A stretch of DNA of 64,000 nt from Verrucomicrobiaceae bacterium (GCA_027486655.1 JAIXOR010000043.1:58042-122041), one strand, 5' to 3'. Positions 7,735 to 18,300 are shown, counted from the first letter of the stretch. Made by a program: numbers and translations. Notes: generated by a model not told the origin, from the letters alone.

Positions 7735-9618
7735 ATGCGCTCCCTCGCCGCCACCCTCGTCCTCATCCTGCTGGCCGCCACCTTCGGCGTGCTTGCCGCC
7801 TGGCAGATGAAACAGGGAAACTTCGACGCCCTGCTCGGCGCACCACCCGTCCCCATCGGCGGAAAACTCTACCCCTCCCTCAAACCGGAATCCGTCCGCC
7901 ACATCCGCATCTCCGGAAATGGAGCCAACGCCGCTTTTTCCCTCGGCGACCATGGCTGGCAGGCCTCATCGCCGTGGAACGACCGCATGGACCCGCGCGC
8001 CGCCGTCGCCATCATCCACTTCGCCATCGGCATGCGCGTCGAGGACTTCGCCAGCGCCGAGGACCTCACGCCCGATAAATCCGGACTCGGCGAAAACGGG
8101 GTGAACGTCCGCCTCGAAGACGCCGACCGCCGCACCCTCGTTCATTTCAAACTCGGCCGCGTCGCCCCCTGGAAAGCGGAGGTCGAGGGCCAGGAGCAAC
8201 CGGTCGCCACCGTTTACGTCCAACCGCGCGACCGCCACCGCAAGCGCCACATCTACCTCTGCACTGGCGACATCAACCCGCTTTTCAAGGACGGCCTCAA
8301 GTTCCTGCGGGACCACCGCCCCTTCTACTTCAACCCGGTCACCCTGCAGAAAGTCCGCATCCGCTCGGACCAAGGCGATCTCACCCTCGGCCGCGGCTCC
8401 CCTCAGGACCCCTGGCGCATCGTCAAGCCCCTCGACCTGCCCACCGATCCCAAGGCGATGAAGACCCTGCTCGAAGGCATCTTCGAACTCCGCGCAGCCC
8501 GTCTCTCCGACAAGTCCGCCGTCACCACGCCCGCCGCGGACAACCCGGTCAAAACCCGCCAGATCGCCCTCTCCTCCTTCGGCTCGGATGCGGAAACCCT
8601 GCTCGATATCTTCCCACCCGAGTCCCCGGAAACCCGCGACGTCAAAGCCATCGTCAGCGATCGACCGGACACCGTCTTCGACCTGCCCATCAAACCGGAA
8701 CCCGGTCTCGTCACCCTCGCCAACCTCCCGCTCTCCGTCAACGAACTGCGGGACCCCACGCTCACCCACCTCAACATCCAATCCCTGCGCGGCATCTCGA
8801 TCCGCTCGAACACCGCTCCCGAGGTCCTCATCACCTGCAATCCCCCCCAACCGTGGATGGCCACCATCGATGGCGTCACCCGCGAGGCCAGTGAGGAAAA
8901 CCTCTACGCTCTCCTCAAGGCCGTCACCTCCGGCCGCGCCATCGGCTTTGAGAGCGATGCCGCCACCGACTTCACCCCCTGGGGCCTCGACCGACCCTTC
9001 CTCAGCCTCCGCTTCCTCGGCCAGGACAACCAGGCACTCGAACTCCGCTTCGGCATCGACGCCAAGGGCGGCGTCTTCGTCAACCGCCTCGGAACCCCCA
9101 CCGTGATGCGCATCGACCCCGCCCTCGTCTCGGACATCGCCGTGCGACCCTTCGAATGGCGCCACTCCCGCCTCTGGTCGCTCAGCCGCGTCTATCTGCT
9201 CGCCATCGAACGCCGCGAGGGAGCCAGCCCGCCCCTCGAACTCGAATACAACGACGGCCTCGAATCCTGGAAGGCACGCCGCAACGGCGCCGACGCCAGC
9301 GGATCGCTCGATCCCGTCAAAGCCAACTTCATGCTCGGCATGCTCGAAGGCCTCCGCGTCACCCGCTGGCTCGCCACCGACGACGCCGGAGCCATCGCAT
9401 CCCTCTCGTCCCCCTCACTCAGCTTCAAAATCCGCGAGAAAACCTACAACGACCAGGGCGACTTCACCGGCTTCTCCGACCGCACCCTCACCTTCGCCCC
9501 CGCCGCCCCGGGTGCCAAGCCCGGCTTCTTCTACGGTCGCCTCAACACCGAGCCCCACCCCTTTCTGTTAGACAGCGAAACCTACCGCCGCATCGCCGTC
9601 CCTCTAACCGACGACTGA
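7735..9618 (+). CDS. DUF4340 domain protein
   Basis: Exported or membrane-anchored protein of unknown biochemical role, regularly found after GldF/GldG genes. The 627-residue product begins with a single hydrophobic anchor (~residues 5-24, AATLVLILLAATFGVLAAW). The rest alternates short strands and loops of DUF4340 type (SVRHIRISGNGANAAFSLGDHGWQASSPWNDRMDP, LGRVAPWKAEVEG, LFKDGLKFLRDHRPFYF, IVKPLDLPTDPKAMKTLLEGIFELRAARL). These repeat with a second DUF4340-like half near residues 330-560. It is the last gene of the permease cluster. About 165 bp separate it from the next start, with no clear terminator. Confidence 0.82.
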   Translation: MRSLAATLVLILLAATFGVLAAWQMKQGNFDALLGAPPVPIGGKLYPSLKPESVRHIRISGNGANAAFSLGDHGWQASSPWNDRMDPRAAVAIIHFAIGMRVEDFASAEDLTPDKSGLGENGVNVRLEDADRRTLVHFKLGRVAPWKAEVEGQEQPVATVYVQPRDRHRKRHIYLCTGDINPLFKDGLKFLRDHRPFYFNPVTLQKVRIRSDQGDLTLGRGSPQDPWRIVKPLDLPTDPKAMKTLLEGIFELRAARLSDKSAVTTPAADNPVKTRQIALSSFGSDAETLLDIFPPESPETRDVKAIVSDRPDTVFDLPIKPEPGLVTLANLPLSVNELRDPTLTHLNIQSLRGISIRSNTAPEVLITCNPPQPWMATIDGVTREASEENLYALLKAVTSGRAIGFESDAATDFTPWGLDRPFLSLRFLGQDNQALELRFGIDAKGGVFVNRLGTPTVMRIDPALVSDIAVRPFEWRHSRLWSLSRVYLLAIERREGASPPLELEYNDGLESWKARRNGADASGSLDPVKANFMLGMLEGLRVTRWLATDDAGAIASLSSPSLSFKIREKTYNDQGDFTGFSDRTLTFAPAAPGAKPGFFYGRLNTEPHPFLLDSETYRRIAVPLTDD

Positions 9619-9783
9619 GCACCGCGCGATCCACACCGCTGAAGGCGTGGACACCGTCATTGGATCTCAGCTCGAACCGGCAACTCTTCCACTTCTCACT
9701 TTTCAGTCGGCACATGCCCATCTCCAGGTTTAGTTGACTATCAGATCCTCTTATGCATCATGGCGACGCTTTGTAGTCCTGCC

Positions 9784-10953
9784 ATGAAGAAATTCCTGCT
9801 CCTCAGCCTCATCGCCCTGCAACCGGCGTATGCGATCACGATCCAGATCGACTACACCTACGACACCACCAACTTCTTCAACACCCAGGCGAAGAAGGAC
9901 GCCATCGAGGGAGTGGCCCGGTTTTATGGGAATCTGCTTACGGACAGCCTCCTGCGCATCGATCCCGCCCAGAATCCGGGGAATACCTGGACCACCAACT
10001 TCTTCCACCCCGCCACCGGGGCGTTGGTGACTCTGACCAACCCGGTCATCCCCGCGGATACGATCATCGTTTACGTCGGGGCCCGCGACCTCGGCGGCTC
10101 CGTGCGCGGCCAGGGCGGACCCGGCGGGCTTGGTGGCAGCGGATTCACTCCGTGGTTCAACCTCATCCGCGGCCGCGGAAATCCGGGGGCGGTTTACTCA
10201 AACGCGAACGCCGCCCTGCGCACCGACTTCGCGCCTTGGGGTGGCTCCATCGCCTTTGACATCGACACCACCTGGAACTTTTCGCTCACCCAGAACCTGA
10301 GCGGCCTGGAGTTCGTCACGGTTGCCCTTCATGAGATGGGACACGTTCTCGGAGTGGGCACCGCCAGTTCTTGGGACAACAAGGTGTCCGGGCTCACCTT
10401 CACCGGAGCCGCCTCCCTCCGCGCCAATGGCTCGACCCCCGCGGCCCAATCCGGCGGCGATCACTACGACGGCAGCCTCAACAGCGAGGCTTACGGATCG
10501 TTCAACACGGCTCATGGCAGTTCCCGCGCGGTGCTCATGCTCCCCAGCGTCTCGGACGACGGATCCACCATCGGCGTCGCCACCGACCTCGACCTTGCCG
10601 GTCTTGTCGACATCGGCTGGGAAGTCACCCCTCCCCACGCGCTCACCGCCACCTCGCTCAGCCCCGGCGGCGCTTCCTTCCAATGGCGCAGCTCCAGCTT
10701 CTTCGACTATCAGGTCCAGCGCGCCACCACCCTGCCCTCCTTCCCCGGTGGCAGCACCCAGGCCCCCGGCACCGGCGGCAACCTCACCTGGACGGATCCC
10801 ACCGCTCCCGCCAACCGTGCTTTCTATCGGCTCAAGACCGTCCGGGTTTTCGATCAACCCGCCGCCATTCCCCTGCCGATTCCTCCTCCGGACGAGGCAC
10901 CCTCCACCTTCTACGAACCCCCGCAATCCGTCGCCTGCTCGCATGGGGAGTGA
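9784..10953 (+). CDS. Secreted matrixin-like zinc metalloprotease
   Basis: Probable extracellular peptidase. I choose the ATG at 9784, where the signal peptide (KKFLLLSLIALQPAYA) starts; an in-frame ATG at 9760 would add eight residues. The zinc-binding motif HEMGHVLGVGTASSW (first His ~residue 183) matches the HExxHxxGxx pattern of metzincins. The downstream LDLAGLVDIGWEV motif, common in these bacterial proteins, follows near residue 275. The Gly-rich loop (RGQGGPGGLGGSG) before the catalytic domain is typical of secreted matrixin relatives. The last ~100 residues look like a fibronectin-type strand domain. There is no PEP-CTERM tail. A terminator is not evident in the 58 bp before the convergent gene. 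Confidence 0.82.
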   Translation: MKKFLLLSLIALQPAYAITIQIDYTYDTTNFFNTQAKKDAIEGVARFYGNLLTDSLLRIDPAQNPGNTWTTNFFHPATGALVTLTNPVIPADTIIVYVGARDLGGSVRGQGGPGGLGGSGFTPWFNLIRGRGNPGAVYSNANAALRTDFAPWGGSIAFDIDTTWNFSLTQNLSGLEFVTVALHEMGHVLGVGTASSWDNKVSGLTFTGAASLRANGSTPAAQSGGDHYDGSLNSEAYGSFNTAHGSSRAVLMLPSVSDDGSTIGVATDLDLAGLVDIGWEVTPPHALTATSLSPGGASFQWRSSSFFDYQVQRATTLPSFPGGSTQAPGTGGNLTWTDPTAPANRAFYRLKTVRVFDQPAAIPLPIPPPDEAPSTFYEPPQSVACSHGE

Positions 10954-11011
10954 TGAGGCTCTGGAGTTATGATTTTGGATGTTGGTTGCTGAATACCGGG
11001 CGAGGTTTTGC

Positions 11012-12379
11012 TTATGGCTCGGTGCCAGCGGGACTTGTCTTTTGACCAAACTCCACCGGACCTTTCACGGTTTGCTCCCATCCGAGATTGCGCACGTTTT
11101 CGGCCGGCACCGCGCTTTCGGATAGAACGACGACCAGGCGCAGCCCGTCGGTGAAATACTCATCTCCTGTGAGGTTGCGCCGCGGTTGGTCCGGCGGAGC
11201 GGGCGGGGCCGCCCGGGTGAAGCCGAAGTCCCGAATGCGGAAACGGAAAAGCAGGCTCTCCAGGACGAACTGCCGGGATTCATCCACCATCGGATCGATC
11301 TTGTGGGTGGTGAGCGTGGGCGACTGGGTGGTGAGCCGGATGCCGATATCACGGCTCACCTGGCCGATCCACACCGGCCTGCCTTCCAGCGTGAACGGCG
11401 CGAGCCAGAGCCGCATGTGATTGCGCTGCGAAAGATTGCTGCGGGCCCTCTGGAAAGCCACATCCTGTTTCCGCCCGAACAGATACAACGAACTCACCGG
11501 GGCGGTCAGATAGGGGTTGCCATGCAGCGCTGCGGAAATCATCCGCCGCACCGTCGTGCCATCAAGGCGGTGGGTGAAGGCCCAGCCACATTCGGACATC
11601 GCCGCCATCATCGTCGATGCCTCGCCCACGATCACCAGATTGAGCGGATCCCCGCTGCCCTTGCCGGACTTGTCCGTCGCCACAGCCGGCACACGCGGCA
11701 ACGCGGCACGCATCTGGCTGCGGCTGAGGTCCACCGGCTTGTTGCGCCGATGGATGCCCGCCACATCCATGCTTTCGAAATCGAAATGACCGTCCGCCGT
11801 GCGCAGCGGGAATCCGAAGCGCCGCACCTTGCCCGTGCCACTCAGCGTGATCTCCACAAAGCGCCCCCCTTCATGCCGCGGCACCAGCACATGCCCCTCA
11901 CAGGTCTCCCCCGGGCCGATCCTCGCCCGCATGGTCAAATCCCGGAACCGCTGACGCAACCCGCCATGACCCACACCCGCCCACCGGTGGCGGAACAAAT
12001 AGGCCGCCTCGTCCGCCGTGTAGAAATCCGGATCCAGATGCGCCGCCAACATCCACTGGTCGCCCGCCGTGCCATTGTGGATCCGCATCCAAATCGCCTG
12101 GATCCCCTTGCCCGCCAAATCCACTCCATACCGGTCGAGCGCCTCCGCATCCGTCAGCAAACGCGCATTGGCACTCACCCGATCCACCGATTTCGACTGC
12201 ACCGTATCCGGGGCCTCGGGATTCAAGTTCAGCCAATCCACCGGCTGCCGCAACGCCGCCGGCAAGGCCTCACGATCCCCCGATCCCGAACCCATTGGAG
12301 CACACGAGGACGCCCACATCGCCACGGCAAGCCATCGCAATCCCAGAACAAGCCACCGAATCTCCGATAAGTCCGACAT
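11012..12379 (-). CDS. LssY_C-domain lipoprotein
   Basis: Probable lipid-anchored protein carrying the LssY C-terminal domain. I choose the ATG at 12379 (MSDLSEIRW), which places a hydrophobic stretch and a lipobox-like WASSC before the mature protein; the frame is open upstream to 12421. The LssY_C core is visible around residues 250-385: LNLVIVGEASTMMAAMSECGWAF, then RAARS/RARSNLSQRNHMRLWLAPF and VWIGQVSRDIGIRL. LssY_C was named from a Legionella type I secretion locus, but its biochemical activity is not established. It is convergent with the protease gene and transcribed toward it. Length 455 residues. Confidence 0.75.
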   Translation of the reverse strand: MSDLSEIRWLVLGLRWLAVAMWASSCAPMGSGSGDREALPAALRQPVDWLNLNPEAPDTVQSKSVDRVSANARLLTDAEALDRYGVDLAGKGIQAIWMRIHNGTAGDQWMLAAHLDPDFYTADEAAYLFRHRWAGVGHGGLRQRFRDLTMRARIGPGETCEGHVLVPRHEGGRFVEITLSGTGKVRRFGFPLRTADGHFDFESMDVAGIHRRNKPVDLSRSQMRAALPRVPAVATDKSGKGSGDPLNLVIVGEASTMMAAMSECGWAFTHRLDGTTVRRMISAALHGNPYLTAPVSSLYLFGRKQDVAFQRARSNLSQRNHMRLWLAPFTLEGRPVWIGQVSRDIGIRLTTQSPTLTTHKIDPMVDESRQFVLESLLFRFRIRDFGFTRAAPPAPPDQPRRNLTGDEYFTDGLRLVVVLSESAVPAENVRNLGWEQTVKGPVEFGQKTSPAGTEP

Positions 12380-12531
12380 GATCCATTGAGTAAGACGGCG
12401 CATCCAAGCCGAAAACCCCACGTTGAACCATGAAAATCACCACCCGACATGAAGCTCGCTCCTCGTGTAGGAACGACGGATGTGCGGCGGTTTTCCCGAA
12501 GCCCTGGACCGGAGATGGGAGTCGGCCTGAA

Positions 12532-13365
12532 TCAGCCGGGGACGACCGGCACGTGATCGATGAGGCGGACGTCGCCATAGAAGACGGCGGTGGCGAGGAT
12601 GGCGGGACGGGTGAGGGTTTGGATCTCCTGGAGGGAATCGGCGTCGACGAGCGAAAGGTAGTCGATGCGGCCGAGCGGGGAGGCCTCGATGGCCCGGCGT
12701 GCGGATCCGAGGATGAGTGAGGGCTCGCGGAGTGTGGCGGCTTCGGTGAGGGCCTGATGGATGCGTGGGGCATCGGCGCGGGAGGCGGGGTCGAGGCGAG
12801 CGTTGCGGGAGGAGAGCGCGAGTCCATCCGCTTCGCGCACGGTGGGGCATTCGATGATTTCCACCGGCACATCGAGGTCGCGGACCATGCGGCGGATGAT
12901 GGCGAGTTGTTGGAAGTCCTTTTCCCCGAAGACGGCGGCATCGCAGGAGGAAAGGAGGAAGAGCTTGAGGACCACGGTGCAGACGCCATCGAAGTGGCCG
13001 GGACGGGTGCCGCCGCATAGGCCGCGGGAGAGCAGGGACTCGGTGACGGTCACGGAGCGGTCGGCAAAATACATCGAGGCGGCATCCGGTGCGAAGACAA
13101 GGTCCACACCGGCGGAGCGACATTGGTCGAGGTCGCTTTCGAGAGGACGGGGGTAGGCGTCGAGGTCGGTCTTGCGGTCGAACTGGATCGGGTTGACGAA
13201 GATCGAGACAACGACGCTGCCGTCGGGTCCGGCGGCGTTGCGGGCGAGTCGGACGAGTTCGAGGTGGCCGGCATGGAGGGCCCCCATGGTCGGGACGAGG
13301 ACGATTTTTCCGGTTTTTCCGCGCAGGGCCGCGCGGAGTTCCGCTCCAGTGGAAAGCACCTTCAT
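12532..13365 (-). CDS. panC: Pantothenate synthetase
   Basis: ATP-dependent condensation of pantoate with beta-alanine to give pantothenate, the precursor of coenzyme A; cytosolic. The start is the ATG at 13365 (MKVLSTGAELR); the frame stays open to 13515 but overlaps the divergent gcvT start. The nucleotidyltransferase motif PTMGALHAGHLELVRLA (HxGH) appears near residues 30-45, IFVNPIQF follows, then the GHFDGVCTVVLKLF and GEKDFQQLAIIRRM motifs and the KMSKS-like LSSRN. Length of 277 residues is normal. It diverges from gcvT across 125 bp that must hold both promoters. panB is not in the window. Confidence 0.97.
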   Translation of the reverse strand: MKVLSTGAELRAALRGKTGKIVLVPTMGALHAGHLELVRLARNAAGPDGSVVVSIFVNPIQFDRKTDLDAYPRPLESDLDQCRSAGVDLVFAPDAASMYFADRSVTVTESLLSRGLCGGTRPGHFDGVCTVVLKLFLLSSCDAAVFGEKDFQQLAIIRRMVRDLDVPVEIIECPTVREADGLALSSRNARLDPASRADAPRIHQALTEAATLREPSLILGSARRAIEASPLGRIDYLSLVDADSLQEIQTLTRPAILATAVFYGDVRLIDHVPVVPG

Positions 13366-13490
13366 GGGCCTCCAGTGCCATGGATCGGAGAATGCGGCAA
13401 CCGGCAAATGGAAGGATCGGATGCGCCACGAGCCGGTGCCGGTGGCCTGCATTGACAAGGAGCCGGATGGGCTTCCAAACTCCGCGCGAA

Positions 13491-14567
13491 ATGTCAGATT
13501 TGAAACGCTCCCCATTGGAAGGTGCTCACTTGGCTCTCGGAGCCCGCCTCGTCCCCTTTGCCGGTTGGAACATGCCCGTGCAGTATTCCTCGATCATCGA
13601 GGAGCACAAGGCCGTCCGGGGAAAGGTGGGGATCTTCGACATTTCGCACATGGGGCAGTTCATCGTCGAGGGCGCGGGGGCCACCGCATGGCTCAACCGA
13701 ATGCTGACCAACAACATCGCCAAGCTCGGCGTTTCCCAAGGCCAATACACCCTTCTTCTCAACGAGCGCGGCGGAGTGATCGACGACCTGATCGCCTATC
13801 GCACGGGGGAAAGTTCGTATTTCCTGGTGGTGAACGCATCGATGATCGACGAGGACTTTTTCTGGATGGCCTCGCATCAGGACGAGCAGGCCGTCCTGAG
13901 GAATGAGAGCGACCTCTGGGCGGGCATGGCCATCCAGGGGCCGGATGCGGTGGCGACCTTTTCCAAGGCGTGCCCGGGGGCGGAGTTGCCGCCGCGCAAC
14001 GGCATCGCGACGCTGCCCAGCGGAGAGATCGTTTGCCGGACCGGCTACACCGGAGAAGACGGCTTCGAGTTTTTCTGCCCGGCAGCGGATGGCATCGCCT
14101 GGTGGGACAAGTTCCTCGCGGCGGGTGCCGCTCCCTGCGGGCTCGGTGCGCGCGACACGCTGCGGCTCGAAATGGGCTATCCGCTCAATGGCAACGACCT
14201 CTCGCCCGAGCGCACGCCGATCGAGGCCGGGCTCGGGTTTTTCTGCGATCTGGACAAAGGCGACTTCATCGGCCGCGACGTGCTGGCCAAACAAAAGGCC
14301 GATGGACCCGCGCTGAAGCTGACGGCGATCCGCTACACCGACAAGGGAGCACCGCCGCGCGCTCATTATCCGGTGGTCTCGGCGGAAGGCACGGTCATTG
14401 GCGAGCTGGCCAGCGGCGTGCTCTCCCCTTCCCTGATGGCGGGGATCGGCATGGCTTACCTGCCTGCGGAATCCGCGAAACCCGGGACTTCTCTCCAGAT
14501 CGACGTCCGCGGCCGCTTGTTCCCGGCCGAGGTCGTGAAGAAGCCGTTTTACAAGCCCGCCAAATAA
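13491..14567 (+). CDS. gcvT: Glycine cleavage system T protein (aminomethyltransferase)
   Basis: Transfers the methylene group from the aminomethyl-lipoyl arm of GcvH to tetrahydrofolate, releasing ammonia. The ATG at 13491 (MSDLKRSPLEGAH) fits the family N-terminus; an open frame from 13380 is not used. Motifs: LVPFAGWNMPVQYSSIIEEHKAVRGKVGIFDISHMGQ at residues ~20-55 (the folate-pocket Asp in FDISHMG), YTLLLNERGGVIDDLIAYR, RTGYTGEDGFEFF, and GARDTLRLEMGYPLNGNDLSPERTPIEAGLGF. Length 358 is normal. gcvH follows after 29 bp. No glycine riboswitch fold was seen in the 125 bp upstream. gcvP is not in the window. Confidence 0.97.
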   Translation: MSDLKRSPLEGAHLALGARLVPFAGWNMPVQYSSIIEEHKAVRGKVGIFDISHMGQFIVEGAGATAWLNRMLTNNIAKLGVSQGQYTLLLNERGGVIDDLIAYRTGESSYFLVVNASMIDEDFFWMASHQDEQAVLRNESDLWAGMAIQGPDAVATFSKACPGAELPPRNGIATLPSGEIVCRTGYTGEDGFEFFCPAADGIAWWDKFLAAGAAPCGLGARDTLRLEMGYPLNGNDLSPERTPIEAGLGFFCDLDKGDFIGRDVLAKQKADGPALKLTAIRYTDKGAPPRAHYPVVSAEGTVIGELASGVLSPSLMAGIGMAYLPAESAKPGTSLQIDVRGRLFPAEVVKKPFYKPAK

Positions 14568-14596
14568 GTCCTTTCTCCCACCAGACTCCCAAATTC

Positions 14597-14974
14597 ATGA
14601 ACACCCCAGCCGACCTCCGTTATTGTCCGTCTCACGAATGGGTTCGCCTTGAAGGCGACATCGCCACCGTGGGCATCTCCGATCACGCCCAGGAAGAACT
14701 CACCGATGTGGTCTTCGTCGAGCTCCCCGCCTTGGGCCGCAGCGTCGATGCCGGAGATCCAACCGCCGTCGTCGAGTCCGTCAAAGCCGCCAGCGACATC
14801 TACGCCCCCATCGGCGGCGAGGTCGTGGAGGTCAACCCCGAGGTCGAGGCAGATCCGTCCCTCGTCAACACGGACCCATACGGCAAAGGCTGGATCTTCA
14901 AACTCCGCGTGAAAAACGCGGCGGACGTCGCCACCCTGATGGACGCAGCAGGCTATCAGGCGCACATTTCCTGA
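14597..14974 (+). CDS. gcvH: Glycine cleavage system H protein
   Basis: Lipoylated shuttle protein of the glycine cleavage complex; carries the aminomethyl intermediate between GcvP, GcvT and the lipoamide dehydrogenase. The 125-residue product opens with the standard RYCPSHEWVRLEGDIATVGISDHAQEELTDVVFVELP. The lipoyl-lysine is in VVESVKAASDIYAPIGGEVVEVN (~residue 63), and the family ending PYGKGWIFKLRV is present. It is 29 bp after gcvT on the same strand and is followed 28 bp later by a strong terminator, so it ends the operon. Confidence 0.97.
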   Translation: MNTPADLRYCPSHEWVRLEGDIATVGISDHAQEELTDVVFVELPALGRSVDAGDPTAVVESVKAASDIYAPIGGEVVEVNPEVEADPSLVNTDPYGKGWIFKLRVKNAADVATLMDAAGYQAHIS

Positions 14975-15002
14975 GACCAGGCCGCCTCATCTCCCAGATC
15001 CC

Positions 15003-15035
15003 AACGGCGTCCCTTCATTGGGTCGCCGTTTTTTT
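15003..15035 (+). terminator. Rho-independent terminator of gcvTH
   Basis: Inverted repeat AACGGCG-(T)-CCC / GGG-(T)-CGCCGTT with a five-base loop, ending in a run of seven T. It lies 28 bp after the gcvH stop and separates the glycine-cleavage operon from the CRISPR region. Confidence 0.85.
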
Positions 15036-15340
15036 CCCAAGCCCGCCACCTGAACCCCGCCTTCCCGAACCGAAACAATACGGAAACCACCTCCAAAAAT
15101 CCAAGTGAATCAAGCCCACGCGTGTGGGGAATGCGTGATTGGAGTTGAGCAATCTGAGTTTCATCTTAGAGTGGTCTCACAGCTTGGTTGACTGGCGAGC
15201 CTGCCGATAGTTGACCGTTAGCGCCGCACGGGAGGCCTCCCCGTGGCCCGGCGATCATCGTTTCCTCAAAAGGGTTCCCCTGCGGAATGACTCGTCGGCT
15301 TTTTTGATGCGGGTGGATGAGTCGTAGGTCCGCGTGACAT
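15036..15340. other. Gene-free stretch between gcvH terminator and CRISPR array (distal end)
   Basis: No gene was recognised here. It is the trailer-side flank of the array. It contains one orphan degenerate repeat (15106-15134, listed separately) and about 200 bp of unassigned sequence between that repeat and the first intact repeat. An open minus-strand frame (15166-15354) runs into the array and has no recognisable content. Confidence 0.6.
15106..15134 (-). repeat. Orphan degenerate CRISPR repeat beyond the array trailer
   Basis: The last 20 bases on the plus strand (15115-15134) are identical to the array repeat, while the first nine match at only four positions (24 of 29 overall). It lies 206 bp outside the first full repeat, so it is not part of the regular array. 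In transcript sense the hairpin half is kept and the 5'-handle half is decayed, as expected for an old terminal repeat. Confidence 0.75.
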
Positions 15341-18300
15341 CGGTTCATCCCCACGCGTGTGGGGAATGCACTCGATCCTTCAGGAGTTTTCGGCGCCGCA
15401 TCGGTTCATCCCCACGCGTGTGGGGAATGCAAGCCGTGGCGGAAAGAGTGTGAGGTGATGCGCGGTTCATCCCCACGCGTGTGGGGAATGCCATCGGCTT
15501 TTTAACCCCTACCCCCGTACCCCCGGTTCATCCCCACGCGTGTGGGGAATGCAAAGCAAGTTCGTCGCGGCTGCGTTGCGATGGCGGTTCATCCCCACGC
15601 GTGTGGGGAATGCCTCCGGTTCCGGCGTTTCTCAATCCGGCATCACGGTTCATCCCCACGCGTGTGGGGAATGCATTGAGTCCGTGGAGGACACCGGCAC
15701 GAAGCACGGTTCATCCCCACGCGTGTGGGGAATGCTCGTCCTTCTTCCACTCGCGGCGCGGGAACCCCGGTTCATCCCCACGCGTGTGGGGAATGCGGTG
15801 ACGCGGTGCACGGGGATTTGGTCCACACCGGTTCATCCCCACGCGTGTGGGGAATGCAGGCGGCCGGTTCCGGCGGCTTGGAAGATGCGCGGTTCATCCC
15901 CACGCGTGTGGGGAATGCCAGCGCGGCGATGAGCATTTCCATGCCCTGGACGGTTCATCCCCACGCGTGTGGGGAATGCCGACCTGCCGCTGTGAACCCG
16001 CCCCGCCTCGACGGTTCATCCCCACGCGTGTGGGGAATGCGCCTCCCGGTCTCCGGTCTCCAGGTCCCTTGGCGGTTCATCCCCACGCGTGTGGGGAATG
16101 CGCGATACCGGACCCGAGACGGTCCGCAAGCTCCGGTTCATCCCCACGCGTGTGGGGAATGCCGGGACGAGACGAAGCGCAATTTCACGAAACACGGTTC
16201 ATCCCCACGCGTGTGGGGAATGCTTTGGGCCGTTGACTTTCCATTCCCAGCGTTTCGGTTCATCCCCACGCGTGTGGGGAATGCTCCCCTGCCATGACCT
16301 CCACCCTAGCCCCAGCCGGTTCATCCCCACGCGTGTGGGGAATGCGCAATTGAGCTTTCCGGCCCGGAGCAGACCGCCGGTTCATCCCCACGCGTGTGGG
16401 GAATGCCTGGTTTGCGCCTCACGCGCCCGCGGAATGACCGGTTCATCCCCACGCGTGTGGGGAATGCGGCGGCGGCGAATGTGGAGCGGTTGAAACGGAC
16501 GGTTCATCCCCACGCGTGTGGGGAATGCCAAGACGGCTTATCGCCGTCGATCTGCCGCAACGGTTCATCCCCACGCGTGTGGGGAATGCCCTACCTCGCC
16601 CGGAAAAATGCCGAGATTCCCCGGTTCATCCCCACGCGTGTGGGGAATGCGTTCCTGCAAGCACGGCGGCGGCGTCGGTAGGCGGTTCATCCCCACGCGT
16701 GTGGGGAATGCGCCTGACAGCCTGCCCCCACTCCAGCACGCGCCGGTTCATCCCCACGCGTGTGGGGAATGCCGGGAGCCTGGACGCCTGCCGAGGATGC
16801 GATTCGGTTCATCCCCACGCGTGTGGGGAATGCTAACAGCCGCGCAACTCCCTGCGCCGTTCTGGCGGTTCATCCCCACGCGTGTGGGGAATGCTTGGGG
16901 GTTGGGGTTGGGGTTCAGCGCCAGCCCGGTTCATCCCCACGCGTGTGGGGAATGCGATCAGGCCCATGGTGGGGTTGGGATTTCAATCGGTTCATCCCCA
17001 CGCGTGTGGGGAATGCGCTTTTCAGTTTCGATTCATCGGCCATGCCGTCGGTTCATCCCCACGCGTGTGGGGAATGCAACGTCCGCCCGGCCGATGAGGC
17101 GTTCAAGAGCGGTTCATCCCCACGCGTGTGGGGAATGCCCAGCGAAAACAGACTCCGATTCAAAATAGAACGGTTCATCCCCACGCGTGTGGGGAATGCC
17201 CCCGCCTCGATGCTGAGGACGGCCAGATCCCCGGTTCATCCCCACGCGTGTGGGGAATGCCGTTGGCGCGGGCCGTGTCCTTTGCGGCAAGGCGGTTCAT
17301 CCCCACGCGTGTGGGGAATGCGGGGCCTGCGTCCATGTGGGAAGCTCTCCGCCCGGTTCATCCCCACGCGTGTGGGGAATGCAGCCCTTTGCGGCAGTCA
17401 CAGCCCGCGGGAACCGGTTCATCCCCACGCGTGTGGGGAATGCATCGAGGCCGGGCACCTGTGCCGGCCGAAATACGGTTCATCCCCACGCGTGTGGGGA
17501 ATGCTCCTCGACCACGTCGGGAACCTCGGTCGGCACCGGTTCATCCCCACGCGTGTGGGGAATGCGCCTCGACTTCCAACAAATCAACGACCATGCGCGG
17601 TTCATCCCCACGCGTGTGGGGAATGCTCGGATGCGGGCTGCGGCTGATAACCGTCCTGCGGTTCATCCCCACGCGTGTGGGGAATGCTTCCCGACGTGGT
17701 CGAGGACGTAGGCGAACGCCGGTTCATCCCCACGCGTGTGGGGAATGCGGCCGTATCATTGGCCATATCTGCCGGTTCGACGGTTCATCCCCACGCGTGT
17801 GGGGAATGCTCGCGGTTGTCACCGCTGAACTCATCATAGACCGGTTCATCCCCACGCGTGTGGGGAATGCTTCCCGACGTGGTCGAGGACGTAGGCGAAC
17901 GCCGGTTCATCCCCACGCGTGTGGGGAATGCGCCAGATGCGGACGAACCCGGGATCAAGGCCGCGGTTCATCCCCACGCGTGTGGGGAATGCTTTTTGAC
18001 GACGAGGAACCCGACCACCTCGCCCGGTTCATCCCCACGCGTGTGGGGAATGCAGGGAGGTGAAGGGCTTGTGGCAAGAAACCCGCGGTTCATCCCCACG
18101 CGTGTGGGGAATGCACCGTTTCGATCCCGCCGCACATTGCCCGCGCCGGTTCATCCCCACGCGTGTGGGGAATGCTGCACTGGCCCGCCCAGGGAGCCGC
18201 TCCGGGCCGGTTCATCCCCACGCGTGTGGGGAATGCAAAACTTCCCGAGCTGGACAAGCCCGCGGAGCCGGTTCATCCCCACGCGTGTGGGGAATGCCCT

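Noticed and set aside
13366..13490. Possible glycine riboswitch before gcvT
   Set aside because: No paired aptamer-like helices or expression platform were found in the 125 bp.
15166..15354. 62-codon minus-strand frame at the array edge
   Set aside because: Runs into the first repeat and has no support.
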